Shown here: in pieces, positions 43,063 through 51,329 of the stretch
Numbering within the stretch: position 1 is the first letter of the stretch
How the letters are laid out: every line of letters begins with the position of its first letter
The notes under the pieces: model-generated
Databases searched by the model: none
Seen by the model: the letters and a program-made list of their open reading frames with translations, nothing else
What the model was told of the DNA's origin: nothing
Assembly (NCBI GenBank): GCA_016278515.1
Contig: JADQBR010000067.1
Coordinates: 62,001-126,000 of the forward strand
DNA from: Bacillota bacterium
GTDB taxonomy: Bacteria > Bacillota > JADQBR01
Reading direction: 5' to 3'
Length of the DNA stretch: 64,000 bases
Made by a program: the position numbers and the translations under genes

Positions 43063-44307
43063 CTAAAGCTGCCAGCCGGCAAGGTATTCAATTTGTTCTG
43101 GCGTTAGACGGTCAATTTTTAGCCCTAAAGCTTCTAGTCTAACCTGTGCTACCTTGCTGTCAATCTCTTCTGGAACACCATGTACGCCAGGCTCCAACTT
43201 ATTTTTCAACAAATAATAAAGTGATTGTGCTTGAAGCGCAAAACTCATGTCCATAATTTCTGCCGGATGCCCATCCCCTGCAGCAAGGTTTACCAGTCTT
43301 CCATCTGCTAACAAATTCAAGGACCTACCATCAGGCAGTTGAAACTGAAGAATGTTTTTTCGTACTTCCACAACATATTCTGCTAGTTCATTAAGATCTG
43401 ATTTAGATATTTCAACATCAAAATGTCCGGCATTTGCGAGTATTGCCTGGTCTTTCATTACCTTAAAATGCTCTGCCCTAATTACTGACTTGTTTCCTGT
43501 AATGGTAATAAAATAATCACCAACAGGTGCCGCTTCTATTAATGGCATTATCTTAAAACCATCCATCAATGCTTCGTTTGCCTTAATAGGGTCTACCTCG
43601 CAGACAATCACTTTGGCGCCAAGACCTTTTGCACGCATGGCAACACCTTTTCCACACCAGCCATACCCTATTACTACTACATTCTTACCTGCAACCACCA
43701 AGTTAGTTGTTCTATTAATCCCATCCCAAACAGATTGGCCGGTTCCATATCTATTGTCAAATAGATACTTAGATAAAGCGTCATTAACGGCTACCATAGG
43801 GAAAGCCAATGTTCCTTCTTTATGCATAGCCTTGAGTCGTAACACGCCGGTTGTAGTTTCTTCACAACCACCAATTACGTTGTTTAATACATCCTTGCGG
43901 TCTCCATGCAGCAAGGAAACCAAGTCACCGCCATCATCCACAATAAGGTCAGGTCCAAAGTCTAATGCTTTATTTAAGTGAAGTCGGTATTCTTCGTCCG
44001 ATGCGCCGTACCATGCGTAAGCCTTCACCCCTGCCTTAACCAAAGCAGCAACAACATCATCTTGAGTTGATAATGGGTTGGAAGCGACCACGGCAACTTC
44101 AGCACCGCTATTTTTTAGGATTAATGCTAAATAGCCGGTTTTTGCCTCCAAGTGAAGGCATATTACTATTTTCTTTCCCGCAAACGGTTGATTTTCCTGA
44201 AATTCTTCTCCTAATTTGTTTAAAACAGGCATATGGCTTTTTACCCAATCAATTTTTTTCTGTCCTTGGGGAGCAAGGTTTATATCTTTGATCATAGATT
44301 CTACCAT
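43063..44307 (-). CDS. ahcY: Adenosylhomocysteinase
   Basis: 414 residues. [15 protein letters not shown] near 50, DDGGDL near 125, [10 protein letters not shown] near 150, [20 protein letters not shown] near 207 (NAD site), and [14 protein letters not shown] near 340. Splits S-adenosylhomocysteine to homocysteine and adenosine. ATG at 44307 placed after AAGGAGGT; the longer frame has no site. Bacterial short form, lacking the approximately 40-residue insert. Confidence 0.95.
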   Translation of the reverse strand: MVESMIKDINLAPQGQKKIDWVKSHMPVLNKLGEEFQENQPFAGKKIVICLHLEAKTGYLALILKNSGAEVAVVASNPLSTQDDVVAALVKAGVKAYAWYGASDEEYRLHLNKALDFGPDLIVDDGGDLVSLLHGDRKDVLNNVIGGCEETTTGVLRLKAMHKEGTLAFPMVAVNDALSKYLFDNRYGTGQSVWDGINRTTNLVVAGKNVVVIGYGWCGKGVAMRAKGLGAKVIVCEVDPIKANEALMDGFKIMPLIEAAPVGDYFITITGNKSVIRAEHFKVMKDQAILANAGHFDVEISKSDLNELAEYVVEVRKNILQFQLPDGRSLNLLADGRLVNLAAGDGHPAEIMDMSFALQAQSLYYLLKNKLEPGVHGVPEEIDSKVAQVRLEALGLKIDRLTPEQIEYLAGWQL

Positions 44308-44358
44308 TTTGAAATACCTCCTTAAATTATTCCTATCCAGCACCTACTAAAAAGGTAG

Positions 44359-45198
44359 TTATTCTAAGCTATTAGTTGCTAAGCTTAATGCAATTTTTTT
44401 AGCCTGTTGATCTGTTAATTGATCCCTTAATTGTTCATCGGTTATAAAATCAATCAACTTATCTTTTTTTATTACCCTCAATTCCGGATCCTGTCCATCG
44501 ATTATTGTTTTAGGGTGAGCCATTACTACAACAGAAACTATTGGTATTTTCCAACCTCCGAAATTTGTTCTAAAAAATTCTCTCAAAACCCGTTCATGTC
44601 GTTGTACTTGATGCCGTGGACTCTCCATACCTTCCCGCAATAAGCTATTATTAATTGCCTTAATTTGTGTCCAATCCCCTTGGGGAGAAATTACTATAAG
44701 TCCATTAAGGGTTTTTGTTTCTATGTGAAAAACGCCTTTAGGCCCGACAACCAAATGATCCATTTGTTGGGACTGATATTTACTACTTGGTAATGTAATA
44801 TTATTAAGCACAATATGATTTTTAGGCAACCAGCTGAGATGGTGGGCTACTGCTTTTTCACCTCTAGCGCCTGCTTCCAACATCCCCTTTTTTCTTTTAA
44901 GAGCTTTTATATCATGGATAAGCTGGCGCCTAATTTCTTCTTTATTCGGTTGGTACAACACCAGATAACCGCACGTAATCAACAGTGAGAAAAAAAGTGC
45001 TCCAGTAAGGCCGGAAGTTAAGTCTATTAATCCGTCAGAAATAAAGACCACCACAAGAAATAGTATTGTAGTAGGAATAGCAACTATGATATAAACGAAA
45101 GGAAAATTCTTTTGATTATCCAATTTTTCTAGTTCTTTTTGATAGTATTCTATTTTTTGTTCTAATTCAGTCACTTCTTCGTATCCGGTTTGAGACAT
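44359..45198 (-). CDS. NERD-domain membrane protein
   Basis: 279 residues: a coiled-coil start (5-30), two membrane helices (about 33-55 and 65-82), another coiled coil, then a NERD nuclease-related domain (GARGEKAVAHHLSWLP near 110, MDHLVVGPKGVFHIETKT near 145). NERD resembles restriction-type nucleases (D..E.K pattern visible as D-H and ETK). Nucleic acid target unknown. Last gene before ahcY in the same direction, 51 bases apart. Confidence 0.8.
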   Translation of the reverse strand: MSQTGYEEVTELEQKIEYYQKELEKLDNQKNFPFVYIIVAIPTTILFLVVVFISDGLIDLTSGLTGALFFSLLITCGYLVLYQPNKEEIRRQLIHDIKALKRKKGMLEAGARGEKAVAHHLSWLPKNHIVLNNITLPSSKYQSQQMDHLVVGPKGVFHIETKTLNGLIVISPQGDWTQIKAINNSLLREGMESPRHQVQRHERVLREFFRTNFGGWKIPIVSVVVMAHPKTIIDGQDPELRVIKKDKLIDFITDEQLRDQLTDQQAKKIALSLATNSLE

Positions 45199-45361
45199 AT
45201 GCGTTTTGCGCTCCTAAAGAAGCCCAATAGTTTTAGCGAACTTCTATATATTTTAAATGTAGATTTCTACAATCTACCATTAAGTTCCTGCCACACAATT
45301 TTATCCGGCATACAGACAATATATATAGACATTGTCAGGCACTATTACTTTATTTACATAG

Positions 45362-45970
45362 CTAATCGGCACTAATTAAAGCTTTCAGTCTAACGACCAA
45401 TAAGCTAGATAATATTGCATAATCCTCAGTAGCTAGGTAGTCTGCCGCCGCTTTATCAAATAATATGTTCGCCGCCGCAGGAAATTCGTCATCTCCTTCC
45501 CACAACACAACAGTTACAGGAACCTTAGGCAGTACCTTAAATGTATAACTAACGTCGCCGAGATCTTGGCTGTAGCCGCCCAACTGTTCCGCTGCTTTCC
45601 TAAACAAATCCACGTTATTACCAAACAGTGCCAAAAACGGACGTATAGAACGATTAAAGAATGGTCCGTTATAAATGTCTCCACCCGGCAATTCTTTGAA
45701 GGAAATCAATTCATTAGTGAGAGGTTGCCCCGTTGAATCAGTTAGGTAATGTAATATTAGAATTTTTTCTACAATAGTCAAATCTTCACTGTTCATAAAA
45801 ATAGCACTTGGATAACTTACTGCAATGTCTCGATTTAAATACTGAAAAGTCATCATATTTTTTTCTTTAGAATAATCAACCGCTACCTTTTTAGCCATTC
45901 CTTCCGGGTCTTCTGATAGAAAATTATGGACAGCCTTTTCCAAGGTAACTTCTAAATTGAAAGCAGACAT
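45362..45970 (-). CDS. DUF3786 protein
   Basis: 202 residues. ILHYLTDSTGQPLT near 85, ISFKELPGGDIYNGPFFNRSIRP near 103, and VVLWEGDDEFPAAANILFDKAAADYLATED near 155 are typical of DUF3786, a family common in anaerobes with corrinoid metabolism; function unknown. Start at 45970 after GGGGTGA. Stands alone; 163 bases of featureless sequence separate it from the NERD gene. Confidence 0.8.
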   Translation of the reverse strand: MSAFNLEVTLEKAVHNFLSEDPEGMAKKVAVDYSKEKNMMTFQYLNRDIAVSYPSAIFMNSEDLTIVEKILILHYLTDSTGQPLTNELISFKELPGGDIYNGPFFNRSIRPFLALFGNNVDLFRKAAEQLGGYSQDLGDVSYTFKVLPKVPVTVVLWEGDDEFPAAANILFDKAAADYLATEDYAILSSLLVVRLKALISAD

Positions 45971-46141
45971 AAAAAATTCACCCCGCAAACATTTAAAATA
46001 TTTTATGTTATGTAGACTGACTTTCACCAATAATAAGCATTTTTTCATAGTATAGCATAGTTAGCAATATTTTTCCTCTAACTCTTTAGCTGTTATATTC
46101 TATACTTTGTAGCAATTCTCCACTTAATAAAACGCATCCAG

Positions 46142-46170
46142 TGAAAAAAACCGTACTTTTCAGTACGGTT
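46142..46170 (-). terminator. Terminator of ablAB
   Basis: Minus strand AACCGTACT GAAA AGTACGGTT TTTTTC, starting inside the ablB stop codon. Confidence 0.9.
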
Positions 46171-47066
46171 TAATACTTTAACCTCTTGACCCATAAGTTC
46201 ATGTCCTCGAAACCTCCGCAGATATCACAATTATTAATGAATCTGCCTGTAAAAGAATAACCCAACTTGCTAAAAACCATGTTCATTCCCACAGACCTGG
46301 CCCTTGCAAGACTATAGACGGTTACTAGTTCTTTTTTAACCATCAATTCTTCCAACTTAACTAGCAGAAAGCGCATTAACCCCTTCCCTTGATAATCAGG
46401 CAGGGTAGCGCAGTCAGTCATTTCTGCATTATTATACTTTAGATTTCTTTCTGCAGAAGCACTGCTTACTACTCTTTGTCCATCCATTACCATAAGGAAA
46501 TTTACATTATCATTGATCACTTGCTTAACGTAATCTTCATTATTTAAAGGCGTAGGATAAGTTTCAAAAGTATTGTTGTAAATCTGGGCCAATTGACTAG
46601 CATGTTGTTCCCGCCCAGAAATAACAGTCCAATCTTCAAGCAGTTTACTGGTATTCTTAGCTGGAGAAACGCTTAATACTTTTTCCATTATTTCCTTTTC
46701 TTCATCTAAAAAAGGACTTTCCATTCTTTTGTCATTCATAAACCTTGATAAACAGTAAGCAGTTTTCCCATTAAAATAACCGTCTATTTCTCCTTCTTTC
46801 ACAAACCCGTGTTCGAAAAACTCATCCCAACATTCCCGGGCATAAAACAAAATCTTACCTACATTATTTTTTTGGGCGATATCGATTAGGCTACGCGCTA
46901 TGCTTTCGCTGTCACCCTGGTAGTCAAGCACCTTCAGTCTTTTATTAAATATGTCTAAGTATAATCTCAGTTCATAATTATCCTTTTGGACATCCCAAGT
47001 TATGCCGTAGGCCCTGCCCAAATATGAGAAACTGTTGGTCCCTAAAAAAACTTTTCTTTCGTTCAT
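46170..47066 (-). CDS. ablB: Beta-lysine N6-acetyltransferase
   Basis: 298 residues. N-terminal half unique to the family; C-terminal GNAT domain (NLKYNNAEMTDCATLPDYQGKG near 215-235, acetyl-CoA loop). Acetylates beta-lysine to the compatible solute N6-acetyl-beta-lysine. Start at 47066 after AAAGGGTGG. Follows ablA by 13 bases; the gene pair is diagnostic of this osmolyte route. Confidence 0.9.
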   Translation of the reverse strand: MNERKVFLGTNSFSYLGRAYGITWDVQKDNYELRLYLDIFNKRLKVLDYQGDSESIARSLIDIAQKNNVGKILFYARECWDEFFEHGFVKEGEIDGYFNGKTAYCLSRFMNDKRMESPFLDEEKEIMEKVLSVSPAKNTSKLLEDWTVISGREQHASQLAQIYNNTFETYPTPLNNEDYVKQVINDNVNFLMVMDGQRVVSSASAERNLKYNNAEMTDCATLPDYQGKGLMRFLLVKLEELMVKKELVTVYSLARARSVGMNMVFSKLGYSFTGRFINNCDICGGFEDMNLWVKRLKY

Positions 47067-47079
47067 ATATACCACCCTT

Positions 47080-48342
47080 TTAGCAATACTTCTTGCGTCT
47101 TTTCTCTCTTAAATTTCCTTTTGGTGTCAAGCTGACCTTATCACTACCATATAGCTTAGCAATGCCAATTTGATCTTTATATTTTATTTTATTGCAATCA
47201 TCACAGTCATAGCAGTCGCTATTCTTATTATCCGGTTCACCATAAGCACATATTACACCTTCATAGTTTCGTAAAATCACCTTCTGATCTGATTGGGAAA
47301 TAAGATATTGAGGACTAACCGGAATTTTGCCCCCTCCACCAGGAGCATCCACGACAAAAGTGGGCACTGCTAGGCCGGAAGTATGTCCTCGTAACATTTC
47401 TATTATTTCTATTCCTTTGGAAACAGAAGTTCGGAAATGTTCAATTCCAGGCGATAAATCACACTGATAGAGATAGTAAGGACGTACTCTTGACATCAAT
47501 AATTGGTGGTTCAAGTCTTTAATCAGGTATGGACAATCATTCACACCACGTAACAACACGGTTTGATTTCCCAATGGAACACCGGCATCTGCTAATTGAG
47601 CACAGGCCTGCCTAGCTTCAGATGTTAGTTCCTTTGGATGATTAAAGTGTGTATTTATATATACAGGATGATGCTTTTTAATCACCTTGCAAAGGGCGTC
47701 TGTTATACGCATTGGCATCACAACCGGTGTTCTAGTACCCAGGCGAATAATCTCCACATGCTCTATTTTTCTTAGCTGTCCCAGAATAAAATCCAGTTTA
47801 TCCTCCGAAAGTAACAAACTATCTCCGCCGGAAATTAGTACATCTCGCACAACCGGCGTGTTTCTTATATATTCCAGGGCAGATTCAATTTGTTCCTGAG
47901 GCATCATTTTATCCGTGCTGCCGGCAAGGCGTCGCCTAGTACAATGTCGGCAATACATTGAACATTGATCTGTCACTAAAAATAATACCCTGTCAGGATA
48001 CCGGTGTGTAATACCAGGGACTGGAGAATCGCCTTCTTCGTGAAGCGGGTCTTCTAAGTCATAAGCAGTTTCATCCAGCTCCCAAGACACCGGAACTGCT
48101 TGTTTCCGCACAGGACAATTAGAATCATCCGGATCCATCAAACTCGCATAGTATGGCGTTATGGCCATCCTTAATGTCTCTAAGGCGTCGTTTATCCCCC
48201 GTTCTTCCTCTTCTGTGATGTTTATTACTTTTTTAAGATCATCCAAATTGTCTACCCTATTCCTGACCTGCCATTTCCAGTCCAACCACTGTTCGTCAGG
48301 AATATGTTCCCATATTTTAGCTTTTGGGGTTTCTGCTATCAT
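47080..48342 (-). CDS. ablA: Lysine 2,3-aminomutase
   Basis: 420 residues. Radical SAM cluster [12 protein letters not shown] near 135, the PLP lysine region in [18 protein letters not shown] near 335, and four C-terminal cysteines ([12 protein letters not shown]) that bind zinc. Converts L-alpha-lysine to beta-lysine. First gene of ablAB, GGAGGCGAG site, preceded by an attenuator-type leader. Confidence 0.94.
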   Translation of the reverse strand: MIAETPKAKIWEHIPDEQWLDWKWQVRNRVDNLDDLKKVINITEEEERGINDALETLRMAITPYYASLMDPDDSNCPVRKQAVPVSWELDETAYDLEDPLHEEGDSPVPGITHRYPDRVLFLVTDQCSMYCRHCTRRRLAGSTDKMMPQEQIESALEYIRNTPVVRDVLISGGDSLLLSEDKLDFILGQLRKIEHVEIIRLGTRTPVVMPMRITDALCKVIKKHHPVYINTHFNHPKELTSEARQACAQLADAGVPLGNQTVLLRGVNDCPYLIKDLNHQLLMSRVRPYYLYQCDLSPGIEHFRTSVSKGIEIIEMLRGHTSGLAVPTFVVDAPGGGGKIPVSPQYLISQSDQKVILRNYEGVICAYGEPDNKNSDCYDCDDCNKIKYKDQIGIAKLYGSDKVSLTPKGNLREKRRKKYC

Positions 48343-48406
48343 CTGCTCGCCTCCATTTTTTCTTGTTCGCGAAATGTCTTTTAGTTAATTTCCCCGAACA
48401 GTCATC

Positions 48407-48469
48407 AAAAAAGACTTAAAGCTTTGGCACATAAACTTATTATTTACGCCTACCAAAATTTTAAGTCTT
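48407..48469 (-). terminator. Attenuator in the ablA leader
   Basis: Minus strand AAGACTTAAAATTTTGG, loop of 25, CCAAAGCTTTAAGTCTT then TTTTGAT, 65 bases before ablA. Upstream of it (48506-48560) pairs AGCGG/CCGCT and GCTAT/ATAGC form a compact structured region. Together they fill much of the 339-base gap and suggest a regulated leader; the ligand is unknown. Confidence 0.6.
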
Positions 48470-48640
48470 AATTCTATATTTTTACAAATTTAAGTTTATC
48501 AGAAAGCTATCCCGGTGGCAAATCTCTCCAATAGCGGTTAACTTTGAACACCGCCGCTGTCCCTTAAATACACCTTATTATGTTTACAATACCTAGTATT
48601 ATGTTAACTAACACCATATTACACATCCATATTTTACGTT

Positions 48641-48669
48641 TTGACTTTTAGTTGATAGTGATATATAAT
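48641..48669 (+). promoter_or_regulatory. Promoter of tRNA-Arg
   Basis: TTGACT, 17-base spacer, TATAAT; twelve bases before the tRNA. Near-consensus sigma-A promoter. Confidence 0.85.
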
Positions 48670-48681
48670 GTAATTCTGCTA

Positions 48682-48758
48682 GCGCCCGTAGCTCAGTTGG
48701 ATAGAGTAACGGATTCCGATTCCGGGGGTCGCAGGTTCAAGTCCTGCCGGGCGCGCCA
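48682..48758 (+). tRNA. tRNA-Arg (anticodon CCG)
   Basis: Acceptor GCGCCCG/CGGGCGC, D arm GCTC...GAGT, anticodon loop TTCCGAT with anticodon CCG, T arm GCAGG TTCAAGT CCTGC, discriminator G and encoded CCA. The first base pair of the anticodon stem (A-G) is mismatched. Confidence 0.93.
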
Positions 48759-48783
48759 TAGAATTCTACTTGCGAATACTAGT

Positions 48784-48812
48784 GACAAGGGTTTTTATCC
48801 CTTGTCATTCTT
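48784..48812 (+). terminator. Terminator of tRNA-Arg
   Basis: GACAAGGG TTTTTAT CCCTTGTC ATTCTT, 25 bases after the tRNA. Confidence 0.75.
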
Positions 48813-48830
48813 AATTTGAAAACCTCTATT

Positions 48831-49211
48831 TTAGTAAATTACGTATTCCGTTATGGTGTTATATACCTTGAACAGAAGGTCTGACATTTTTTTCCCCTTC
48901 AAAAACTCCAACTGGATAACAATTCCGCCGGACAGGTAAATTTTAATTTCTGAATCTAAGTCAAAACTGCCAGCCGTTTCAATGGAGTATGAAATAACTG
49001 ATTTATATGGGACGGTAGCATATTCCACTTTCTTACCTGTAATTCCTTGCTTATCTGCAATTAAAATTCGTTTATCCGTAAACACTGCTGTATCCCTAAC
49101 AGTTTTTACAGCAAAAAGTGCAGTCTCTTTGCTGGATAATAATTTCTCTAAATGATCTGGAATAGGTACTTCACTAAAAAATGAGTATGTGCTGGAAAAT
49201 AAGTCTGCCAC
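48831..49211 (-). CDS. Bacterial PH-domain protein
   Basis: 126 residues. ALFAVKTVRDTAVFTDKRILIADKQGITGKKVEYATVPY is the core of the bacterial pleckstrin-homology-like fold (bPH_1). No membrane helix. GTG start after AAAGGAGGT. Role unknown; such proteins form ring oligomers. Monocistronic. Confidence 0.75.
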   Translation of the reverse strand: MADLFSSTYSFFSEVPIPDHLEKLLSSKETALFAVKTVRDTAVFTDKRILIADKQGITGKKVEYATVPYKSVISYSIETAGSFDLDSEIKIYLSGGIVIQLEFLKGKKMSDLLFKVYNTITEYVIY

Positions 49212-49329
49212 AAATTTACCTCCTTTCCATTCTGACTTATTCTTTTCGATAAATAGCAATAAAAACCTTTAAATTAAAAAACCATTCTGTATGTTTTAAG
49301 CATAAGCTGATAATAGGGGAATTAACTTT

Positions 49330-49605
49330 ATGGACAATATCATCACTATACTAAAGTCTCTAAACCTTATTGTTGGTGTGACCACTGTTTTGACAGGATT
49401 AGACAAATACATATCCAACCCAAGCAGAAATAGTCCTTTATACATCTCAACTGCCATCATAATCGTTGGGCCAGTTGAAGATATGCTGACCAATCAATTT
49501 GTTACTAATTTATCTTCCAAGGACCAAGAAGCATATGAACTAATCGATCAAACAACCAGCTTAATTTTTTTAATATTACTGAGTCTGGTGATCAAAGAGT
49601 TATAA
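49330..49605 (+). CDS. Small hypothetical protein with two hydrophobic segments
   Basis: 91 residues. GGGG at 49316-49319 precedes the ATG. Hydrophobic segments at about 5-22 and 74-90 and one at 37-48. No family recognised. An antisense frame of 65 codons exists, but this strand has the better ribosome site and longer frame. Convergent with pduL. Confidence 0.5.
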   Translation: MDNIITILKSLNLIVGVTTVLTGLDKYISNPSRNSPLYISTAIIIVGPVEDMLTNQFVTNLSSKDQEAYELIDQTTSLIFLILLSLVIKEL

Positions 49606-49610
49606 TAAAA

Positions 49611-49638
49611 CAAAAAAAGGCCAGTAATTAAACTGGCC
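49611..49638 (-). terminator. Terminator of pduL
   Basis: Minus strand GGCCAGTTTAATTACTGGCC followed by TTTTTTTG, seven bases after the stop. Confidence 0.9.
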
Positions 49639-49644
49639 CTGATA

Positions 49645-50250
49645 CTATCCGACTAATTCTAAAGCATCCCTGGAATTGCTAATAATTTTCACTTGGTCAC
49701 CCGTATTTAAGAAAGCTGCATTAGCTTCGTCGGTATCTATATGCATTTCTAGTATAAATTCCTTGTTGACCCTAATAATTACATTATGATAACTGAGTTC
49801 ACGTTCACCATCAACTAACACAGTTACTTTATCACCGTCTTTTAAGGACATCTGTTTAGCATCTTTATCAGACATGTGAATATGCCTGGAAGCAATAATC
49901 ACACCACGTTCTAAGGTAACCGTCCCTGCAGGTCCAACTAGCATGCAACCGGGCGTACCTTCTAAATCACCACTTTCTTTAACAGGTGCATTTACTCCCA
50001 AACGAAATGAGTCTGTTCTGGAAATCTCAACTTGTGATTTACTTCTTAGTGGTCCTAAAATGCGTACGCCTTCTAAAATACCCTTTGATCCAACTAAGGA
50101 TACAGTCTCCTTTGCTGCAAAATGGCCAGGTTGCCCCAAATCTTTAATTGGAGTTAGTTTGTAGTCCTTGCCAAAAAGTATTTCCATATGTTTTTGGTCC
50201 AAATGGACATGGCGGTTAGAAACACCAACGGGTACTGAAATTATTCTCAT
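49645..50250 (-). CDS. pduL: Phosphate propanoyltransferase / phosphotransacylase
   Basis: 201 residues. VGVSNRHVHL near 8, DLGQPGHFAAKETV near 38, and IASRHIHM near 120 supply the zinc-binding histidines of PduL. Interconverts acyl-CoA and acyl phosphate (acetyl or propionyl), likely for ATP synthesis with an acid kinase. No microcompartment genes nearby and no encapsulation peptide apparent, so it is a housekeeping form. Fits a propionate/acetate metabolism. Confidence 0.9.
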   Translation of the reverse strand: MRIISVPVGVSNRHVHLDQKHMEILFGKDYKLTPIKDLGQPGHFAAKETVSLVGSKGILEGVRILGPLRSKSQVEISRTDSFRLGVNAPVKESGDLEGTPGCMLVGPAGTVTLERGVIIASRHIHMSDKDAKQMSLKDGDKVTVLVDGERELSYHNVIIRVNKEFILEMHIDTDEANAAFLNTGDQVKIISNSRDALELVG

Positions 50251-50274
50251 TATTTACCCCTCCTTAAGCCGCTT

Positions 50275-50337
50275 CAACCTTTCACCTCAATTATTCTACC
50301 GTTCACCGTTGTAATGCTACCTTTCGCCATTATTATA
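50275..50337 (-). promoter_or_regulatory. pduL promoter -10 box with three 12-bp direct repeats
   Basis: TATAAT on the minus strand at 50332-50337. Downstream, on the plus strand, the 12-mers CAACCTTTCACC (50275), CTACCGTTCACC (50296) and CTACCTTTCGCC (50317) are spaced exactly 21 bases apart. This suggests binding sites on one DNA face or a repeated RNA motif in the leader. Confidence 0.4.
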
Positions 50338-50488
50338 CTACCCAATGAAACATCCTGCAATAGAGATTAAATAAGTTCTAAAATAGAAAATTTTCTCTTT
50401 TTACACACAATTGAAACATCTTAGATGCCAAGCCTATTATAGACTGATAATCAATGTCATTTTTCAGTCTATTAAGTTAATTGAAGCA

Positions 50489-51229
50489 TTATTTTAATGT
50501 TCTTTCCAAATCAGACAGTACTTTTCCAATACCCTCGTGAAATATTACTGCTGCCTTGTTATCGTAGGAGGTTGGCATTTTGTTAATAATTATTAACCTC
50601 CTAGCTAACTGCGGTAAAGTTGCCACCGGGTAAACCTGTAGACTGGTCCCGATAACTAAGAGCAAGTCGCAACCGGATAGTACTTTAGTCGCCTTAATGA
50701 AATCATCAGACATAGCATCCTCAAAGAGAACAACGTCTGGTCGTAAATATCCGTCACATATGCTGCACCTGGGTGGATTAATGCCTTTATCCAGCTGTTT
50801 TATAACGTCTTCAAACAGAACTCTGCCTTCGCACTTAATACACCTGGCTGTCCGCAGGTGACCGTGCACCTCTAATACGCTGTTTGAACCAGCCTTATGA
50901 TGAAGGCCATCAATGTTCTGAGTAATTACCCCTAATATTCTACCTTTGTCCTCCATGTTTTTCAAAGTATTGTGCCCAACATTAGGTTGGGCTTTGGAAA
51001 ATTTTCGCCATTGCGTAATAGTTGTCTTATAAAATTCTGCAGGATCTTTTCTTAATGCACTAACAGAGGCTTTCTTCAGAGGGTTAGTTTTATTCCACAA
51101 CCCAGTTCCCGGACTGCGGTAATCAGGAATACCGCTTTCGGTACTAATTCCGGCTCCGGTAAGTGCAAATACTCTTTTGGACTGCAGTATTATTTCTGCC
51201 GCTCTTCTTAATCTGTCCTTATAGTTCAT
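50489..51229 (-). CDS. NAD-dependent protein deacylase (sirtuin)
   Basis: 246 residues. TGAGISTESGIPDYRS near 27, ITQNIDGLHHKAG near 105, EVHGHL (catalytic histidine), and two CxxC pairs (CIKCEG, CSICDG) for zinc. Removes acyl groups from lysines, e.g. acetyl-CoA synthetase. ATG at 51229 after GAGGGGGGA. Confidence 0.93.
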   Translation of the reverse strand: MNYKDRLRRAAEIILQSKRVFALTGAGISTESGIPDYRSPGTGLWNKTNPLKKASVSALRKDPAEFYKTTITQWRKFSKAQPNVGHNTLKNMEDKGRILGVITQNIDGLHHKAGSNSVLEVHGHLRTARCIKCEGRVLFEDVIKQLDKGINPPRCSICDGYLRPDVVLFEDAMSDDFIKATKVLSGCDLLLVIGTSLQVYPVATLPQLARRLIIINKMPTSYDNKAAVIFHEGIGKVLSDLERTLK

Positions 51230-51329
51230 CCAATCCCCCCTCAAAAAGTTCGTCAAAACTTCTCTACCATATTAGACTATTCCTGCCGGCAAGATGTATA
51301 AATAACTTAATTCTTCTTAAATACTTCTA

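Noticed and set aside
48490-48570. Glycine or lysine riboswitch in the ablA leader (GGAGAGA, GCCACCG words)
   Set aside because: Only fragments match; the conserved cores and their order are absent.
49296-49493. Antisense 65-codon frame opposite 49330-49605
   Set aside because: The plus-strand frame is longer and has the better ribosome site.
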